NCBI RefSeq assembly: GCF_003344625.1
Contig: NZ_QPKJ02000003.1
Location: 124,001-188,000, forward strand
From: Solirubrobacter deserti
GTDB taxonomy: Bacteria > Actinomycetota > Thermoleophilia > Solirubrobacterales > Solirubrobacteraceae
Length of the DNA: 64,000 nucleotides
Direction: 5' to 3'
A model generated the notes under the pieces. That model did not search any database and was not told the origin of the DNA. It was given only the letters and a program-made list of their open reading frames with translations. This document shows, one piece after another, positions 34,734-43,148 of this stretch. Within the stretch, counting starts at the first letter, position 1. Every line of letters starts with the position of its first letter. The translations under genes and the position numbers were made by a program.

Positions 34734-35464
34734 CGTTCGCCGAGGCGGTCGCGGTGGCCGCGGCGGGGTTTGCGGCCGGCGGCGTGAACACGATCGTCGG
34801 CTCCGGCTCGCTGATCACGTTCCCGACGCTGCTCGCCGTCGGCTACGCGCCCGTCGTGGCGAACGTCTCCAACGGGGTCGGGCTGGTGCTCGGCGGGATC
34901 AGCGGGGCGGTCGGCTACCGGCGCGAGCTGTGCGGACAGTGGCGGCGCGTCGGCTTCCTCGCCATCGGCACGACCTTCGGCGCGCTGCTCGGCGGCATCC
35001 TGCTGTTGGAGCTGCCCCAGTCGGTGTTCGACGCGATCGTCCCGGTCCTGATCCTCATCGCGGCCGTGCTGATGGCCGTCAAGCGCACGCCGGACGCGCA
35101 CGCCGACAGCGAGCGCAACGGCGCTGGGCTGACTGCGTCGTTCGCCACCGGCATCTACGGCGGCTACTTCGGCGCGGCGCAGGGGATCATCCTGATGTCG
35201 CTGCTGCGCTTCTGCTACCCGGACGAGCTGCAGCGGCTGAACGCGGTCAAGATCGTGCTGACGGCGGTGGCGAACGGCGTGTCGGCGCTGCTGTTCATCC
35301 TCGTCGCCGACGTCGCCTGGGAGGCCGCGGGTCTGATCGCGCTCGGCTCCATCCTCGGCGCGCAGGTCGCCGCCAAGTACGGGCGCAAGGTCCCGTCCGA
35401 GGTCCTGCGCTGGATCGTGGTCATCGGCGCCACGTTCGTCGCCGTGATCCTGTTCGCGACGTAA
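34730..35464 (+). CDS. TSUP-family (TauE/SafE) permease
   Basis: 244 residues, about eight membrane helices in two related halves. The N-terminal AAGFAAGGVNTIVGSGSLITFPTLLAVG and the mid-protein ATGIYGGYFGAAQGIILMSLL are the duplicated family motif. TSUP proteins carry sulfite, sulfoacetate or other organic anions; no substrate can be assigned here. It overlaps the previous gene by 4 nt. Confidence 0.87.
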   Translation: MTFAEAVAVAAAGFAAGGVNTIVGSGSLITFPTLLAVGYAPVVANVSNGVGLVLGGISGAVGYRRELCGQWRRVGFLAIGTTFGALLGGILLLELPQSVFDAIVPVLILIAAVLMAVKRTPDAHADSERNGAGLTASFATGIYGGYFGAAQGIILMSLLRFCYPDELQRLNAVKIVLTAVANGVSALLFILVADVAWEAAGLIALGSILGAQVAAKYGRKVPSEVLRWIVVIGATFVAVILFAT

Positions 35465-35468
35465 CCGC

Positions 35469-35474
35469 TAACGT
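35469..35474 (+). promoter_or_regulatory. -10 element TAACGT for lpd (leaderless candidate)
   Basis: TAACGT ends 11 nt before the ATG at 35486, without a Shine-Dalgarno sequence. Confidence 0.4.
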
Positions 35475-35485
35475 GGCCGCCACTT

Positions 35486-36853
35486 ATGCCTGAGCAATAT
35501 GACTGCATCGTCATCGGCTCCGGGCCGGGTGGGTATGTCGCCGCGATCCGTGCCGCCCAGCTCGGGATGAAGACCGCCGTGGTGGAGAAGGACAAGGTCG
35601 GTGGGCGCTGCTTGAACTACGCCTGCATCCCGGCCAAGGCCGTCCTGCGCGTCGCGGACATCCTCTCCGAGATCGACGAGGCCGACGAGTTCGGCATCGA
35701 GGTCCCCAGCCGCGAGGTCGACTTCTCCAAGGTCTCCGCGCGTCGTGAGAAGGTCGTCAAGACCCTCACGGGCGGCGTCGGCGGCCTGCTCAAGAAGAAC
35801 AAGATCGACGTCATCGAAGGTGAGGCCTCCCTCGCCGACGGCGGCGTGAAGGTCGGCGACGAGACCTATCAGGCGTCGAAGGCGATCATCCTCGCCACGG
35901 GCTCCGTGCCCAAGCCGGTGCCCGGCACCCAGTTCGGCGGCCGCGTGATCGGCACCGAGGAGGGCTGGGCGCTCGAGAAGCTGCCGAAGAAGATCGCCGT
36001 CCTCGGCGCGGGCGCGTCGGGCTCCGAGCTCGCCTCGGCCTATGCACGCCTCGGCACCGAGGTGCTGCTGTTCGAGATGCTCGACCGCGTGCTCCCGACC
36101 GAGGACGCGGACATCTCCAAGGTCGCCGGCCGTCAGCTGCAGAAGCAGGGCATCAAGATCAACCTCGGCGTGCCGGTCGAGAACGTCCAGTCGCACGACG
36201 ACAAGGTCACGTTCACGTACGGCGACAACTCCGACGAGGTCGAGTACCTGATCATCGCCGCCGGCCGCGGGCCGGACGTCGAGGCGCTCGGGCTCGACAA
36301 GGCCGGCATCAAGCTCACCGACCGCGGCCTGATCGAGGTCGACGGCGCGCTGCGCACGTCCGTCGAGAAGATCTACGCCATCGGCGACCTCGTCCCCGGC
36401 CCCGCGCTCGCGCACAAGGCGTCCGATGAAGGCGTGATCGCCGTCGAGGACGCGGCCGGCATGAAGACGCACCCGATCGAGTACGTCGACATCCCGCGCG
36501 CGACCTTCTGCACGCCCAACGTGGCGAGCTTCGGCCTCACCGAGGCGCAGGCGCGCGACGCCGGCATGGACGTCGTCGTCGGCAAGCTGCAGTACGGCGC
36601 CGTCGGCGCGGGCACGGTCTACGGCGACCGCACCGGCGTCATCAAGATCATCGGCGACAAGAAGTACGGCGAGCTGGTCGGCGGCCACATCGTGGGCGCG
36701 AAGGCCACCGAGCTGATCCAGGAGCTGGTCAACGCCAAGGCGCTCGAAGGCGGCTACGCCGAAGTGGCGCGCATCATCCACGGCCACCCGACGCTGTCGG
36801 AGGGTGTGATGGAGGCCGCGCGTGCCGCAGACGGTTGGCTCATCCACGGATAG
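35486..36853 (+). CDS. lpdA: dihydrolipoyl dehydrogenase (E3)
   Basis: 455 residues. Reoxidises dihydrolipoyl groups of 2-oxoacid dehydrogenase complexes with NAD+. FAD motif VIGSGPGGYVAA (10-21), redox-active GGRCLNYACIPAKA (Cys about 42 and 47), NAD motif LGAGASGSELAS near 176, YAIGDLVPGPALAHKA for FAD, and HGHPTLSEGV with the catalytic His-Glu pair near the end. No lipoyl domain is attached. It opens the cluster of lipoate-dependent enzymes and can serve both E1/E2 sets downstream. Confidence 0.95.
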   Translation: MPEQYDCIVIGSGPGGYVAAIRAAQLGMKTAVVEKDKVGGRCLNYACIPAKAVLRVADILSEIDEADEFGIEVPSREVDFSKVSARREKVVKTLTGGVGGLLKKNKIDVIEGEASLADGGVKVGDETYQASKAIILATGSVPKPVPGTQFGGRVIGTEEGWALEKLPKKIAVLGAGASGSELASAYARLGTEVLLFEMLDRVLPTEDADISKVAGRQLQKQGIKINLGVPVENVQSHDDKVTFTYGDNSDEVEYLIIAAGRGPDVEALGLDKAGIKLTDRGLIEVDGALRTSVEKIYAIGDLVPGPALAHKASDEGVIAVEDAAGMKTHPIEYVDIPRATFCTPNVASFGLTEAQARDAGMDVVVGKLQYGAVGAGTVYGDRTGVIKIIGDKKYGELVGGHIVGAKATELIQELVNAKALEGGYAEVARIIHGHPTLSEGVMEAARAADGWLIHG

Positions 36854-37385
36854 AGCCCAGCCCCGCTTCTATTACGACCTCGCCTCCCCCGAGAGCTACT
36901 TCGTCGCCGAACGAGCGCTCCACGCGGTGGGCGAGGTCCCGGAGTGGATCCCGGTCGATCTCGGCGGGGCGTTTCGCTGCGCCGCCGAGGTCGAGGCGTA
37001 CAAGGAGGACGTCGAGCGCCGCGCCGCCGCGCTCGGCGTGATGCCGATCCGCTGGCCGGACCCGTTCCCAGCGGACATCGAGTGGGCGACGCTGGCCGCC
37101 ACCTACGCGAAGTGGATCGGCCGTGGCGTGGCCTTCTCGCTCGCCGCGCTGCGCCAGGCGTTCGCCGCCGGGCGCGACCTGTCGGTGCCCGACAACGTCC
37201 TGCTCGCCGCGGCCGCGTGCGAGATGCACCCGCACGCGGTGATCAAGGGCGTCGAGCTGGAAACCACCAAGCGCGCGCTCGCGGAGGCGCATGAGCGCGC
37301 CGCCGCCGACGGGATCGACACGGTGCCGGCGATCTGGGTCGACGGCCAGGTGCTCGCCGGCGAGCGGGCGATCCCGGTCGTATGA
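36822..37385 (+). CDS. DsbA-fold oxidoreductase, 2-hydroxychromene-2-carboxylate isomerase / GST-kappa type
   Basis: 187 residues from a GTG that overlaps lpd by 32 nt. FYYDLASPESYFVAERA is the thioredoxin-fold start in which SPES replaces the CxxC of DsbA, as in HCCA isomerases and GST-kappa. The helical insertion and TVPAIWVDGQVLAGERAIP with the cis-Pro follow. It likely uses glutathione or another thiol to isomerise or transfer; no CxxC, so it is not a disulfide oxidase. Probably translated with lpd. Confidence 0.82.
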   Translation: MPQTVGSSTDRAQPRFYYDLASPESYFVAERALHAVGEVPEWIPVDLGGAFRCAAEVEAYKEDVERRAAALGVMPIRWPDPFPADIEWATLAATYAKWIGRGVAFSLAALRQAFAAGRDLSVPDNVLLAAAACEMHPHAVIKGVELETTKRALAEAHERAAADGIDTVPAIWVDGQVLAGERAIPVV

Positions 37386-37612
37386 GGGCCGACCACACGT
37401 TCGAGCTGAAGGTGCACCGCCAGGGACGCTTCTTCCGTCCCTCCGACAAGCTCGAGCAGGTCGAGCTGCTCCGCGCCGACACGGGCGAGACCGTGCTCGC
37501 CTGGGACACCCGCCCGCGCGACACGGGCAAGCTCGCCCGCGCGCTGCGCGCCGACCTCATCCAGCTCCAAGCGGACGAGTTCCTCGCGCGCTGGCGCAAG
37601 TACGAGAGCTAG
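37382..37612 (+). CDS. small hypothetical protein
   Basis: 76 residues, ATGA overlap with the preceding gene. The pattern FELKVHRQGRFFRPSDKLEQVELLRADTGETVLAWDTRPRDTGKLARALRADL reads as two or three beta strands and a helix. No motif known to me. Coupling to the HCCA-isomerase-like gene and lpd suggests a cytoplasmic accessory protein. Confidence 0.7.
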   Translation: MRADHTFELKVHRQGRFFRPSDKLEQVELLRADTGETVLAWDTRPRDTGKLARALRADLIQLQADEFLARWRKYES

Positions 37613-37616
37613 GCGT

Positions 37617-38000
37617 TCACTCGGCGACCCGGGCCAGGCGGTTGAGCATGACCTGGATGATCGGGCCGTAGGTGGCGGCGAGCGCCGGTTCGAGCGGCCC
37701 GGGCGCGCGCAGGTCGATGGCGACCACGCAGCCCGTGCCGCGCTCCTCGACCCGGTGGACCATCTCGGCCGGGCCGACCTGCCAGGTCCAGGAACGCGCC
37801 GACTTGGCCGTGATCTTCGCCGGGACGGGCAGCACGCCGAACAGCCGCGCCGCGCCCACCGCGCCCGCTTCGACTTCCGGTGTGCCGAGGCCCCAGGCGC
37901 CCCGGACGTGCGGCGCCCAGCTGGCCCAGACCCCCGGACGCGCCATCAGGGCCCACGCGATCGCTGCCGGTGCGCGGGAGTCCGCGGTCCAAGTGCGCAT
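37617..38000 (-). CDS. SRPBCC-fold (polyketide cyclase/START-like) protein
   Basis: 127 residues. Begins MRTWTADSRAPAAIAWALMARPGVWASWAPHVRGAWG, the usual SRPBCC strand plus helix pair, and ends with a long C-terminal helix (LEPALAATYGPIIQVMLNRLARVAE) that closes the hydrophobic cavity. Such proteins bind or modify small lipophilic molecules. Its ATG at 38000 shares the CATG tetramer with an ATG at 37999 in the frame of the divergent pdhA-like gene. Confidence 0.82.
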   Translation of the reverse strand: MRTWTADSRAPAAIAWALMARPGVWASWAPHVRGAWGLGTPEVEAGAVGAARLFGVLPVPAKITAKSARSWTWQVGPAEMVHRVEERGTGCVVAIDLRAPGPLEPALAATYGPIIQVMLNRLARVAE

Positions 38001-38031
38001 GCGGGTGGCCTACCCGGGTACGACCAGCGGC

Positions 38032-38997
38032 ATGGGAGACGGGCTCGACGCGGCGCGTGAGTGGCTTAAGACGATGGTGCTGATCCGGCGCTTCGAGGAG
38101 CGCGCGGGGCAGATGTACGCCAAGAACAAGGTCGGCGGCTTCCTGCACCTCGCGATCGGTGAGGAGGCGACGATCGTCGGCGCGGTGCGGGCGATGCGCG
38201 ACGAGGACTACCTGATCTCCACCTACCGCTCGCACGGGCACGCGCTCGCGCGCGGGACGGACCCGAAACACGTGATGGCCGAGCTGTTCGGCAAGGCGAC
38301 GGGCGTCAGCGGCGGGCGCGGCGGCTCCATGCACATGTTCGACGCCGAGCGGCGCTTCATGGGCGGCTACGGGATCGTCGGCGGCAACCTCCCCCTCGCG
38401 GCGGGCATCGCGCTCTCCAGCGACTATCGCGAGACCGAGGAAGTGACGGTCTGCGTGTTCGGCGACGGGGCGGCCAACCAGGGCACGTTCGGCGAGACGC
38501 TCAACATCGCCGCGCTGTGGAAGCTGCCGGTGGTCTTCATGGTCACCAACAACCAGTTCGGGATGGGAACCGCGCTCGAGCGCCACGCCGCGCAGCCGGA
38601 CCTGCACAAGCGCGGCGAGGGCTTCGGCGTGCCCGGGCTCAAGTGCGACGGGATGGACATCGGCGACACCTACGAGGTCCTGAGCGAGGCGATCGAGAAG
38701 GTGCGCAGCGAGCGCACGCCGCTGCTCGTCGAGGCCGTCACGTACCGCTTCGCCGGCCACTCGATGGCGGATCCCGAGGAGTACCGGGAGAAGGACGACG
38801 TCAAGAAGTGGCGCGAGCAGCACGACCCGATCAAGAACTTCGCCGCCAAACTCGACGACGTCGATCTCGACGCGCTCGACGAGGAGGCCGCGAAGACGAT
38901 CGACGCCGCGGTCGAGTTCGCCGAGGAGTCCGACTTTCCGACGCCGGAGTCGATCTACGAGCACGTGTACGTCACCGGAGGCCAGGTCCGTGGCTGA
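38032..38997 (+). CDS. thiamine-diphosphate 2-oxoacid dehydrogenase E1 alpha subunit (set 1)
   Basis: 321 residues from an ATG at 38032; an in-frame ATG at 37999 would add 11. The ThDP motif is clear (GDGAANQGTFGETLNIAALWKLPVVFMVTNN), as are SHGHALARGTDP, GRGGSMHMFD and VEAVTYRFAGHSMADPE. With the beta subunit it decarboxylates a 2-oxoacid and transfers the acyl group to lipoyl-E2. It resembles pyruvate or acetoin dehydrogenase E1 alpha; the substrate cannot be fixed by reading. It overlaps the beta gene by 8 nt. Confidence 0.9.
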   Translation: MGDGLDAAREWLKTMVLIRRFEERAGQMYAKNKVGGFLHLAIGEEATIVGAVRAMRDEDYLISTYRSHGHALARGTDPKHVMAELFGKATGVSGGRGGSMHMFDAERRFMGGYGIVGGNLPLAAGIALSSDYRETEEVTVCVFGDGAANQGTFGETLNIAALWKLPVVFMVTNNQFGMGTALERHAAQPDLHKRGEGFGVPGLKCDGMDIGDTYEVLSEAIEKVRSERTPLLVEAVTYRFAGHSMADPEEYREKDDVKKWREQHDPIKNFAAKLDDVDLDALDEEAAKTIDAAVEFAEESDFPTPESIYEHVYVTGGQVRG

Positions 38998-39967
38998 GCT
39001 GCGCTACCGGGAGGCGCTCAACCAGGCGCTGCGCGAGGAGATGGAGCGCGACGAGCGCGTGTTCATCATCGGCGAGGACATCGGCGTCTTCCAGGGCGCG
39101 TTCAAGGTCACGCAGGGGCTGCTGGAGGAGTTCGGCGGCAAGCGGGTGCGGGACACGCCGATCTCCGAGAACACGATCGTGGGCGTGGGCGTCGGGGCGG
39201 CGATGACCGGGCTGCGGCCGATCGTCGAGCTGATGACGGTCAACTTCAGCCTGCTGGCGATGGACCAGATCGTCAACCACATGGCCGCGATCCCGTACAT
39301 GTTCAACGGCCAGGTCCAGGTGCCGATGGTCGTCCGGATGCCGCAGGGCGCCGGGCACCAGCTCGGGCCGACCCACTCGCACTGCCTCGAGGCGATCTAC
39401 CTGCACGTGCCCGGGATGCTCGTCGCCGTGCCGTCCACGCCCGCGGACGCCAAGGGCCTGCTGAAGGCCGCGATCCGCGACGACAACCCGGTCGTCTTCA
39501 TCGAGCACGAGTCGCTCTACGGCGCCAAGGGCGAGGTGCCCGACGACGACGATCTGATCGTCGACTTCGGCCAGGCCGCGGTCCGCCGGGAGGGCGAAGA
39601 CGTGACGATCGTCGGGATCTCGCGCATGGCCGTCACGGCGCAGAAGGCCGCCGAGGAGCTCGCGAGCGAGCACGACATCAGCGCCGAAGTGATCGACCCG
39701 CGCACCCTGCGCCCGCTCGACCTGGACACGATCGTCGAATCCGTGCGCAAGACGAACCGCGCCGTGATCGTCGAAGAGGGCTGGCCGCACGGCGGCGTCG
39801 GCGCCAACCTGGCGGCGCTGATCCAGGAGCACGCGTTCGACTACCTGGACGCCCCGATCAAGCGCGTGACGGGCGCCGACCTGCCGATGCCGTACTCCAA
39901 GCCGCTCGAGCAGATCGCGTTCCCGCACGAGCCGCAGATCGTCGAGGCCGTCAAGGCGCTCTTGTAG
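38990..39967 (+). CDS. 2-oxoacid dehydrogenase E1 beta subunit (set 1)
   Basis: 325 residues from a GTG. Transketolase-like pyrimidine domain: YREALNQALREEMERDERVFIIGEDIGVFQGAFKVT, then DTPISENTIVGVGVGAAMTGLRPIVEL, with GPTHSHCLEAIYLHVPGM; the C-terminal transketolase domain ends PYSKPLEQIAFP. It shapes half of the ThDP site and binds E2. The partner E2 (set 1) is 4.8 kb downstream, separated by four unrelated genes. A palindromic hairpin overlaps the stop codon. Confidence 0.92.
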   Translation: MAELRYREALNQALREEMERDERVFIIGEDIGVFQGAFKVTQGLLEEFGGKRVRDTPISENTIVGVGVGAAMTGLRPIVELMTVNFSLLAMDQIVNHMAAIPYMFNGQVQVPMVVRMPQGAGHQLGPTHSHCLEAIYLHVPGMLVAVPSTPADAKGLLKAAIRDDNPVVFIEHESLYGAKGEVPDDDDLIVDFGQAAVRREGEDVTIVGISRMAVTAQKAAEELASEHDISAEVIDPRTLRPLDLDTIVESVRKTNRAVIVEEGWPHGGVGANLAALIQEHAFDYLDAPIKRVTGADLPMPYSKPLEQIAFPHEPQIVEAVKALL

Positions 39968-39985
39968 CGACCCAGTCGCGACAAG
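39961..39985. terminator. near-perfect palindrome over the E1 beta stop
   Basis: CTTGT and ACAAG form the outer arms and GCGAC and GTCGC the inner arms around CCA, with a single A/G mismatch between them (11-position arms). The following TCTTATAAC is only weakly U-rich and contains the likely -10 of the next gene, so it may be terminator, operator or both. Confidence 0.5.
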
Positions 39986-39988
39986 TCT

Positions 39989-39994
39989 TATAAC
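39989..39994 (+). promoter_or_regulatory. -10 element TATAAC for the DUF4331 gene
   Basis: The most AT-rich hexamer in this area; transcription from it would give a leader of about 45 nt including the AGGAG ribosome site before the ATG at 40048. No good -35 is seen, as the upstream segment is the palindrome. Confidence 0.4.
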
Positions 39995-40047
39995 CGCGCG
40001 CCGGGGTCCTGCGCACACACAGCCGACCCCAACCTCAGGAGACCCTC

Positions 40048-41493
40048 ATGAGGACAGCCCTGTTCGGGGCGGCGACCGTCGCCGCCCTGGCGGCCGGCGC
40101 GCTGGCGACCACCGGCGTGTTCGGCTCCTCGCACCGCGAGGCCCCGCGCATCATGCTCGACCCGAGCGCGGACAACACGGACCTGTACGCGTTCACGGCC
40201 CCGGACGCGCCCGGCAAGCTGACTGTGATCTCGAACTGGGTGCCGCTGCAGAACCCGGCGGGTGGCCCGTACTTCGGCAAGCTCGATCCCGAGGCCCGCT
40301 ACTACGTCAAGATCGACAACACGGGTGACGGCGTCGAGGACGTCGCGTATCGCTGGCAGTTCCGCAACACGTTCCGCAACCCGAACTCGTTCCTGTACGC
40401 GGTGCCGCCGGTCAACTCGATCGGCGACTCCAACCTCAACTTCGTCCAGACCTACGACCTCTACCGCGAGCGCTACCGCGGCGGGCGGGTCACCGACTCC
40501 GACCGGATCGCGCGCAACGTGCCGGTCGCGCCGGACAACGTCGGCCCCAAGACGATGCCGAACTACGCGGCCGTCGCCGCCGGCGCCACCCAGCCGCTGC
40601 CCGGTGGCGGCAAGACGTTCGTCGGGCCCGTGGACGACCCGTTCTTCGTCGACCTCGGCTCGATCTTCGACGGCATCAACATCGACAAGCCCGGCCGGCC
40701 CGGGATCGGGCTCGGCAACCAGGGCGGCGGCAAGGACGACGTGTCCGGCTTCACCGTGCACTCGTTCGCGCTGCAGGTCCCGGCCGCCGAGGTCACGCGT
40801 GACGGGCGCCCCGTGTCCGGCCCGACCGGCGCGAACGCCGTCGTCGGCCTCTGGACCACCACCGAGCGCAAGGCGATCAAGGTCCAGCGCGGCCGCGTGC
40901 ACGACCGCTGGGTGCAGGTGAGCCGGCTCGGCAACCCGCTCATCAACGAGGTCGTGATCCCGATCGGCAAGAAGGATCTCTACAACGCCAGCGCGCCGCG
41001 TGACGACGCGAAGAACTTCGGCGCCGCCGCGCTCGCGCCGGAGCCCGCCCGGATCCTCAACCAGCTGTTCAACCTCGGCATCAAGGAGACCGGCCGCACC
41101 GACATCGTGCAGGCGCTGCTGACCGGCGTTCCCGGCCTCACGCAGATCGCGAAGAACGCCGTGCCCGCGGACACGCTCAAGCTCAACCTCGGCGTCCCGC
41201 CGGCCGCGAACCCGAACCGCTTCGGCGTGCTCGCCGGTGACACCGCCGGCTTCCCGAACGGCCGCCGCCTGGCCGACGACGTCACCGACATCGAGCTGCG
41301 CGTGATCGCCGGCGCGCTGCTCAAGCCCGAGCAGGGCGGCAAGCAGATCCCGCTCGGTGACGGCATCGACGTCAACGACAAGCCGTTCCGGACGACGTTC
41401 CCGTACGTCGCGCTGCCCGACAGCGGCTTCGACGCGAAGTTCGGGCGCGTCGAGCCGGCGCACGCCCCGGTCCCGCAGCCGCCGACGCCATGA
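40048..41493 (+). CDS. DUF4331 family exported protein
   Basis: 481 residues with AGGAG 8 nt before the ATG. An N-terminal hydrophobic stretch (LFGAATVAALAAGALATTGVFG) is a signal peptide or anchor. SSHREAPRIMLDPSADNTDLYAF is the hallmark of DUF4331, a family of exported proteins of unknown function whose conserved His and Asp residues suggest metal binding. The body is beta-rich. ATGA overlap with a TPR gene makes a two-gene unit. Confidence 0.88.
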   Translation: MRTALFGAATVAALAAGALATTGVFGSSHREAPRIMLDPSADNTDLYAFTAPDAPGKLTVISNWVPLQNPAGGPYFGKLDPEARYYVKIDNTGDGVEDVAYRWQFRNTFRNPNSFLYAVPPVNSIGDSNLNFVQTYDLYRERYRGGRVTDSDRIARNVPVAPDNVGPKTMPNYAAVAAGATQPLPGGGKTFVGPVDDPFFVDLGSIFDGINIDKPGRPGIGLGNQGGGKDDVSGFTVHSFALQVPAAEVTRDGRPVSGPTGANAVVGLWTTTERKAIKVQRGRVHDRWVQVSRLGNPLINEVVIPIGKKDLYNASAPRDDAKNFGAAALAPEPARILNQLFNLGIKETGRTDIVQALLTGVPGLTQIAKNAVPADTLKLNLGVPPAANPNRFGVLAGDTAGFPNGRRLADDVTDIELRVIAGALLKPEQGGKQIPLGDGIDVNDKPFRTTFPYVALPDSGFDAKFGRVEPAHAPVPQPPTP

Positions 41494-42707
41494 TCAAGTT
41501 CGCCCTGCTCACGGTCGCCGCGGCCTTCGCCGCCGCGACCGTCGCGTTCACCCGCGGGGACGACCCCGCCACCGCGGCGCCGCGCGTCGACCGGCCCGTC
41601 CTGACCGGCACGTCCGCGGACATCCCGGCGCTCGAGCGCGCGGTCGCGGCCGGCCAGGACGACCTGCGCCCCGACCTCGCGCTGGCGTACCTGCAACGGG
41701 CGCGCGAGACCGAGGACACCGCGTTCTACGACACGGCCGAGCGGGCGCTGGGCAGGCCGAAGACGCCCGCCGGCCTCGCGATCGCCGCTCAGCTCGCCGC
41801 CGCGCGGCACGAGTTCACCAAGGCGCTCGCGCTCGGCGCCAAGGCCGGGAACCTGGGAGCGCCGATCCGCGTGGACGCGCTCGTCGAGCTCGGCCGCCTG
41901 GACGACGCCGAACGCGAGCTGCAGGCGATGATCGACCGCCGCCCGAACCTCGAGGGCTACGCGCGCGTGTCCTACGTGCGCGAGCTGCGCGGGGACCTCG
42001 ACGGCGCCGTGGAGGCCATGCGCCTCGCGCTGGCCGCGGGCGGGCCGTCGGTGGAACACGGCGCCTACGTCAACGTCCTGCTCGGCGAGCTCGAACGCCG
42101 ACGGGGCCGGCCCGCGGCCTCACGGCGCGCGTTCCAGCGCACGCTGGCGCTGATGCCCGAGCATCCCGAGGCCGAGATGGGCCTCGCCCGGCTGGACGCG
42201 GCCCGCTCGCTCGACGCCGGGATCGCACGGCTGCGGCGGCTCGCCGACCGGCTGCCGGACTTCGACCACCTGATCGCCCTCGGCGAGGCGGAGCTGGCAG
42301 CCGGGAAACCGGCGCGACGCACCTTCCAGCGCGTCGCCGCCAAGCGCAAGACGATCGGGCCGCTGAACGCCGACACCGCGCTCGAGCTGGCGCTCTACGA
42401 GGCCGATCACGGCAACCCGCGGGAGGCCGTGCGGTTCGCCCGCTTCGGCTACCGGGAGGCGCCGAGCGCGAAGGCCGCGGACACGCTCGGATGGGCGCTG
42501 ACCCGCGCCGGAGCGCCGAAGGAAGGCCGTCGCTACACCCGCGAGGCGTTGCGGGACGGCGCGCTGGACCCGCTGTGGCTCGCGCACGCGGGCCTGACCG
42601 AGATCGCCGCGGGCGGGGACGGGCGGCGGGAGCTGCGGCTCGCGCTCGCCCACGGCCTCGACGGCCATCCGTGGCAGGCGCAGCAGGCGCGCCGCGCCCT
42701 GGGTTGA
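41490..42707 (+). CDS. TPR-repeat protein, membrane-anchored or secreted
   Basis: 405 residues with a hydrophobic N-terminus (FALLTVAAAFAAATVAF). The remainder is built of helix pairs with tetratricopeptide features (LGRLDDAERELQAMIDRRPNLEGYARVSYVRELRGDLDGAVEAMRLAL), about eight to ten repeats. TPR solenoids bind other proteins. The overlap with the DUF4331 gene suggests a partner in the same exported assembly. Function otherwise unknown. Confidence 0.85.
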   Translation: MIKFALLTVAAAFAAATVAFTRGDDPATAAPRVDRPVLTGTSADIPALERAVAAGQDDLRPDLALAYLQRARETEDTAFYDTAERALGRPKTPAGLAIAAQLAAARHEFTKALALGAKAGNLGAPIRVDALVELGRLDDAERELQAMIDRRPNLEGYARVSYVRELRGDLDGAVEAMRLALAAGGPSVEHGAYVNVLLGELERRRGRPAASRRAFQRTLALMPEHPEAEMGLARLDAARSLDAGIARLRRLADRLPDFDHLIALGEAELAAGKPARRTFQRVAAKRKTIGPLNADTALELALYEADHGNPREAVRFARFGYREAPSAKAADTLGWALTRAGAPKEGRRYTREALRDGALDPLWLAHAGLTEIAAGGDGRRELRLALAHGLDGHPWQAQQARRALG

Positions 42708-42742
42708 TCCGAACGGTGCGGCCTCGCGCTACTGAAGCCGAG

Positions 42743-43135
42743 ATGACCGAGGCCGCGCTGGTGAACACCGTCCGTGCGCATGGGCTGCGCGTCAGCGCCC
42801 TGCGCCGGACGGTGCTCCGGCGGCTGCTCGCGGCCGACGCGCCGCTCACGGCCGAGGAGCTCGCGCGCGGCGAGGACGTCGCTTCGACGTACCGCAACCT
42901 CAACGCGCTGGAGACGATCGGCGTCGTGCGCCACATCCACCTGGGCCACGGGCCGGGCCGCTACACGCTCAGCGGCCGCTCCGCCGGGTGGGTGACGTGC
43001 GAGCGCTGCGGCCGCTCGACGCCGATCGCCGACGACGCGCTGCACCGCCTCCGGGAGGCCGTCCTCGCTGTCACGGGCTACCAGGCGGGGTTCAACCGCT
43101 TCCCCATCGTGGGGCGTTGCGTCGACTGCATCTAA
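42743..43135 (+). CDS. Fur-family transcriptional regulator
   Basis: 130 residues from an ATG at 42743. The winged helix covers VRAHGLRVSALRRTVLRRLLAADAPLTAEEL and DVASTYRNLNALETIGVVRHIHL; CERC and CVDC are the structural zinc site. The regulatory site usually written HHHLVC is SAGWVTC here, so the canonical second metal site is reduced, which hints at a zinc-only or non-metal signal. Position next to DUF4331-TPR makes that pair a plausible target, without direct evidence. Confidence 0.85.
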   Translation: MTEAALVNTVRAHGLRVSALRRTVLRRLLAADAPLTAEELARGEDVASTYRNLNALETIGVVRHIHLGHGPGRYTLSGRSAGWVTCERCGRSTPIADDALHRLREAVLAVTGYQAGFNRFPIVGRCVDCI

Positions 43136-43138
43136 CCT
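43133..43138 (+). promoter_or_regulatory. -10 element TAACCT for the histidine kinase (leaderless candidate)
   Basis: TAACCT overlaps the stop of the Fur-like gene and ends 10 nt before the TTG at 43149. Confidence 0.4.
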
Positions 43139-43148
43139 GTGCGTCGCT

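Noticed and set aside
36840-37292. 150-codon minus-strand frame opposite the HCCA-isomerase-like gene
   Set aside because: His/Arg/Gly-rich antisense translation without motifs; the plus strand has the thioredoxin-fold signature.
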